The notes under the pieces were generated by a model that was not told the DNA's origin, searched no databases, and saw only the letters and a list, made by a program, of their open reading frames with translations. The position numbers were made by a program, and so were the translations under genes. Below are positions 4,752 to 6,703 of a stretch of DNA of 6,703 nt, piece after piece (the first letter of the stretch is position 1; each line of letters begins with the position of its first letter). The stretch is from Oribacterium sp. UBA5894 (GTDB lineage: Bacteria; Bacillota; Clostridia; Lachnospirales; Lachnospiraceae). The DNA is taken from positions 9,311 through 16,013 of the forward strand of contig DJEQ01000041.1 in NCBI GenBank assembly GCA_002431355.1. The letters are read 5' to 3'.

Positions 4752-6581
4752 TTATGAAAGGGACTCGGTGGCTGTATCAGAAATGGCGGCTTCAACGGCT
4801 GGCTTCAGCTTCTCTTCTGCTGCCCCAGCTGTCCGATTCGGCTCGACTTCTGCTACACCTGCCACTTTCGCGCTTCGTGCAGAGGTACGTCTTTTCGTCT
4901 TCTGACCTTCACTCTTTTTCTGAGTACTCTGCTTTTTAGCTTCAGAGGAGCCCTGCGGATTTTCGGCGGTCTGCTCTGCTTTTTTTACCGGCTGCTTTTT
5001 CTTCGAAGCCGTTCCCTTCTTTTCTGCGTTTTCAGCCTTTTCAGAAGATGGCTTCTTCTCGGTTGCTTCCTTCTTCCGGGTGGATGGCTTCCTTACCGCT
5101 GTTTCCTTCTTTTCAGAGGAGGACTTCGCTTCGTCTGTTTCCTTCTTTTCGGAGGAAGTCTTCTTCTCGGTTTTTCCCTTCTTTTCGGAGGAAGTCTTCT
5201 TCGCGGCCTCTTCCTTTTTTTCGGAGGAAGGCTTCTTCTCGACCTCTTCCTTCTTTTCAGGAGGAATCGTCTGCGTATCCATGGTGCTCGTCTTCGGCTT
5301 TTCCTCCTGAACAGGCTCTGCTGTCAAGGTACTGAGCTCTGAAGCAGCATCCTCCGTCTTCGCAAGCGGAGCCTTCTTTTCCGTCTTTTCTTCCTCCGGG
5401 GCCCCGATTTTCTTCATGGAATGGCTGATCGGATCCCAGACAAACTGCACGCGATTCGGATCTGCTTTCACGACAGCCGTCGTTTTCGCTTCCGGGCGAA
5501 GCAGTGCCGTGGTTTTCTGCTCTGGCTTCGTCTCTTCCGGTTTCTTTTCTACCGTCTTCTTTTCCTGTGACTGATCCGTGCTTTCCGTAGACTCTGCCTT
5601 CAGCTCGTCTCGTTCCTGCCGTCTGGCCATTGCGATACGGGAGGCTTCATTGACCTTCGAAATGCCATCATAGCCGCCGAATCGCTCCCCCGTCACTTCT
5701 TCCGTCGTGCTTTCCTTCACAGGAAGCGGCTTGTGCGCGTCTCCTGAAAAATCCCGTTTCCGACCATTGCGACGATTACGGTCAGTTCGTTTCGCGTGCT
5801 CTTCCTGCGTGCCTGGGCCCTTTTCAGAAGAAGGTGCAGACTCCATTTCCTTCGCAGTCTCCGCTACTGGTGGTACGGATGCTTCGATCACCGTCTGTTT
5901 TTCTGACGCTTCTTCTGGCTTTTTTGGTACGCCCTTCTCATTCTTTACAGGCGCTTCCTCCGAGCCACTCTTTGTGGAGCCCTGAAGCTCCTTCGCCAGT
6001 TGATCCGCCGGCGTCTCCGTGACGAGCGGGTTTGGAAGAATTGCCACAGGATCGCTTACTTCCATAAAGTTTCGTGTGTCATTTCTGCGACGACGCTGAT
6101 TGTTCCGGCTCAGGGTCGGACGTGTTGGAATAGTGTTCATCGTCGTAAAGGCATCCACGAGCGTTGCCTTCTGTTCCCGTTCTTTACAGAGGCGAATACG
6201 CGCTTCGTCATTCAGCTCTGAATTCAGGAGACATTCCTTAATGGTTTCACCCAGCAGAATCTCTGCGCCACGAAGGCTATGCCAGAAATCACGAACGGCT
6301 GCATAGCCACGATCCTTCGAGACGATACAGATTTTCTCGCCTGAATCCAGAAACATGCCCGTCGTCGATGCAATGTACATATCGAGCGCATTGCTGTGCT
6401 GCTTCAGCAGCTTAACAAGACGTACATGGACGCCATTGCTACGGAGATCCTGTACCACGCCCTTCGTTACAGCGCTGTTTTCATCGCTGTAGTACATCAC
6501 AAGCGTATCGCTCTCGTTCAGATAGGTATATCCCTCGAGTCCCGACGCATGGGTATTTTCAAAATCAACTAAAATAATCAC
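4752..6581 (-). CDS. PIN-like (NYN/PIN superfamily) domain protein with long charged repeat-containing tail
   Basis: A 609-residue protein in two parts. Residues about 1-122 form a PIN-like domain: IILVDFENTH (2-11) with Asp6 and Glu8, the segment DTLVMYYS (25-32), the central KQHSNALDMYIAS (60-72) with Asp67, and KICIVSKDRGYAAVRDFW (83-100) with Asp90. The four acidic residues match a metal-binding nuclease site, so cleavage of RNA is plausible; no substrate is known. It resembles Firmicute 'VDFENV...GL.G' PIN-like proteins. The remaining ~490 residues are rich in Lys, Glu, Ser, Thr, Ala and Pro, probably disordered, with two Arg-rich patches (RNNQRRRRNDTR, 159-170; RTDRNRRNGRKR, 265-276), two ordered-looking islands (about 300-330 and 374-394), and 12-residue repeats at 448-519. 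No signal peptide or membrane segment is visible, so it is probably cytoplasmic. The start is the GTG at 6581, with AGAAGGAG 5 bases upstream; the in-frame ATG at 6605 has only a weak site. The tail may bind RNA or protein partners, as degradosome tails do, but that is inference. Confidence 0.85.
   Translation of the reverse strand: MIILVDFENTHASGLEGYTYLNESDTLVMYYSDENSAVTKGVVQDLRSNGVHVRLVKLLKQHSNALDMYIASTTGMFLDSGEKICIVSKDRGYAAVRDFWHSLRGAEILLGETIKECLLNSELNDEARIRLCKEREQKATLVDAFTTMNTIPTRPTLSRNNQRRRRNDTRNFMEVSDPVAILPNPLVTETPADQLAKELQGSTKSGSEEAPVKNEKGVPKKPEEASEKQTVIEASVPPVAETAKEMESAPSSEKGPGTQEEHAKRTDRNRRNGRKRDFSGDAHKPLPVKESTTEEVTGERFGGYDGISKVNEASRIAMARRQERDELKAESTESTDQSQEKKTVEKKPEETKPEQKTTALLRPEAKTTAVVKADPNRVQFVWDPISHSMKKIGAPEEEKTEKKAPLAKTEDAASELSTLTAEPVQEEKPKTSTMDTQTIPPEKKEEVEKKPSSEKKEEAAKKTSSEKKGKTEKKTSSEKKETDEAKSSSEKKETAVRKPSTRKKEATEKKPSSEKAENAEKKGTASKKKQPVKKAEQTAENPQGSSEAKKQSTQKKSEGQKTKRRTSARSAKVAGVAEVEPNRTAGAAEEKLKPAVEAAISDTATESLS
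4989..5240 (-). repeat. 36-bp in-frame tandem repeats coding 12-residue units
   Basis: Inside the PIN-like gene the protein repeats every 12 residues: EKKPSSEKKEEA, AKKTSSEKKGKT, EKKTSSEKKETD, EAKSSSEKKETA, VRKPSTRKKEAT, EKKPSSEKAENA (5025-5240), then a decayed unit EKKGTASKKKQP (4989-5024). At the DNA level the core TTTTCGGAGGAAG on the plus strand recurs at 5146, 5182 and 5218, exactly 36 bases apart. The register never slips, so the unit keeps the frame. Confidence 0.85.
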
Positions 6582-6586
6582 TGTGA

Positions 6587-6594
6587 CTCCTTCT
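6587..6594 (-). promoter_or_regulatory. ribosome binding site deciding the GTG start of the PIN-like gene
   Basis: AGAAGGAG lies 5 bases before GTG at 6581. The alternative ATG at 6605 would add only MDRTEGVT and has no good site at the right distance. The PIN fold's first strand (IILVDFEN) begins right after the GTG. Confidence 0.8.
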
Positions 6595-6606
6595 GTTCTG
6601 TCCATG

Positions 6607-6620
6607 AGCTCTCTGGAGCT
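6607..6620 (-). other. small leader hairpin upstream of the PIN-like gene
   Basis: AGCTC-CAGA-GAGCT (5-bp stem, 4-base loop) lies in the roughly 85-base leader between the predicted transcription start (about 6666) and the GTG. It is weak and may have no role. The rest of the leader (6582-6666) shows no riboswitch-like fold. Confidence 0.25.
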
Positions 6621-6672
6621 TTCCTGCTGTATTCCTTCCGCTCTTCTGCATCATGGTCCATAAATCGTGATT

Positions 6673-6701
6673 AGTATAACAAAAAAACCGGTTCATATGA
6701 A
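6673..6701 (-). promoter_or_regulatory. promoter of the PIN-like gene
   Basis: Extended -10 TGT-TATACT (6673-6681; hexamer 5 of 6 to consensus), with a 17-base spacer to TTCATA (6696-6701, 4 of 6). The -35 falls inside the edge palindrome, so the extended -10 probably carries most of the strength. Confidence 0.6.
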
Positions 6702-6703
6702 CC
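6682..6703 (-). terminator. probable terminator of an upstream gene, cut by the window edge
   Basis: A perfect 14-bp palindrome GGTTCATATGAACC (6690-6703) runs to the last base, and on the minus strand it continues GG then seven Ts (6681-6690 region). If the next two outside bases are GG on the plus strand, the stem becomes CCGGTTC/GAACCGG with an ATAT loop and a T-run, a classic intrinsic terminator. It could instead be an operator, since it overlaps the -35 of the PIN-like gene. Confidence 0.5.

Noticed and set aside
4989..5240. 36-bp periodic repeats resembling a CRISPR array
   Set aside because: The repeats are contiguous without spacers, diverge from unit to unit, and encode an in-frame 12-residue protein repeat.
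5048..5335. Plus-strand open frames with Phe/Ser/Arg-rich repeats opposite the PIN-like tail
   Set aside because: They are mirror images of the Lys/Glu/Ser repeat coding on the minus strand; they have no ribosome binding site and no family resemblance.
6582..6605. ATG at 6605 as start of the PIN-like gene
   Set aside because: The ATG has no well-placed RBS, whereas the GTG 24 bases later has AGAAGGAG at ideal spacing; an N-terminal difference of 8 residues does not affect the domain call.
1..6703. Mobile element, phage or defence island
   Set aside because: No transposase, integrase, terminal inverted repeats or known defence genes are seen; all genes share one strand and similar base use.

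Overview
This 6.7 kb window carries five protein genes and one tRNA gene, all on the minus strand, so it is read from the right edge to the left. The gene families, strong AGGAG-type ribosome binding sites, two GTG starts, a tRNA without encoded CCA and mid-range base composition point to a low-to-mid-GC Firmicute. The style of the genes suggests an Erysipelotrichia- or Clostridia-like lineage, but that placement is a guess made without a search.

Right to left: a palindrome followed by a T-run at the right edge looks like the end of an upstream transcription unit. A good extended -10 promoter follows at about 6673-6701. It drives a 609-residue protein (4752-6581) with an N-terminal PIN-like nuclease domain and a very long, charged, probably disordered tail that contains 12-residue Lys/Ser/Glu repeats. 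Next comes a tRNA-Leu with anticodon AAG (4612-4695), which has its own near-consensus promoter and a strong intrinsic terminator.

The next unit is a short-chain dehydrogenase/reductase gene (3600-4463) overlapping by 29 bp an RluA-family pseudouridine synthase gene (2660-3628). A clear intrinsic terminator closes it at about 2554-2594.

The last unit is comM/yifB (968-2521) followed by dprA (4-900). Both products act on incoming single-stranded DNA during natural transformation. DprA protects the strand and loads RecA; the ComM AAA+ motor extends the recombination joint by branch migration (known from Gram-negative work). The terminator before comM leaves almost no room for a separate promoter, so expression of comM-dprA may depend on readthrough or on weak promoter elements within or just upstream of the hairpin.

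There is no mobile element, CRISPR array, phage gene or obvious defence system. No stretch over 300 bases lacks a gene. The two most unusual items are the PIN-like protein with its repeat-bearing tail, and the A34-containing tRNA-Leu.
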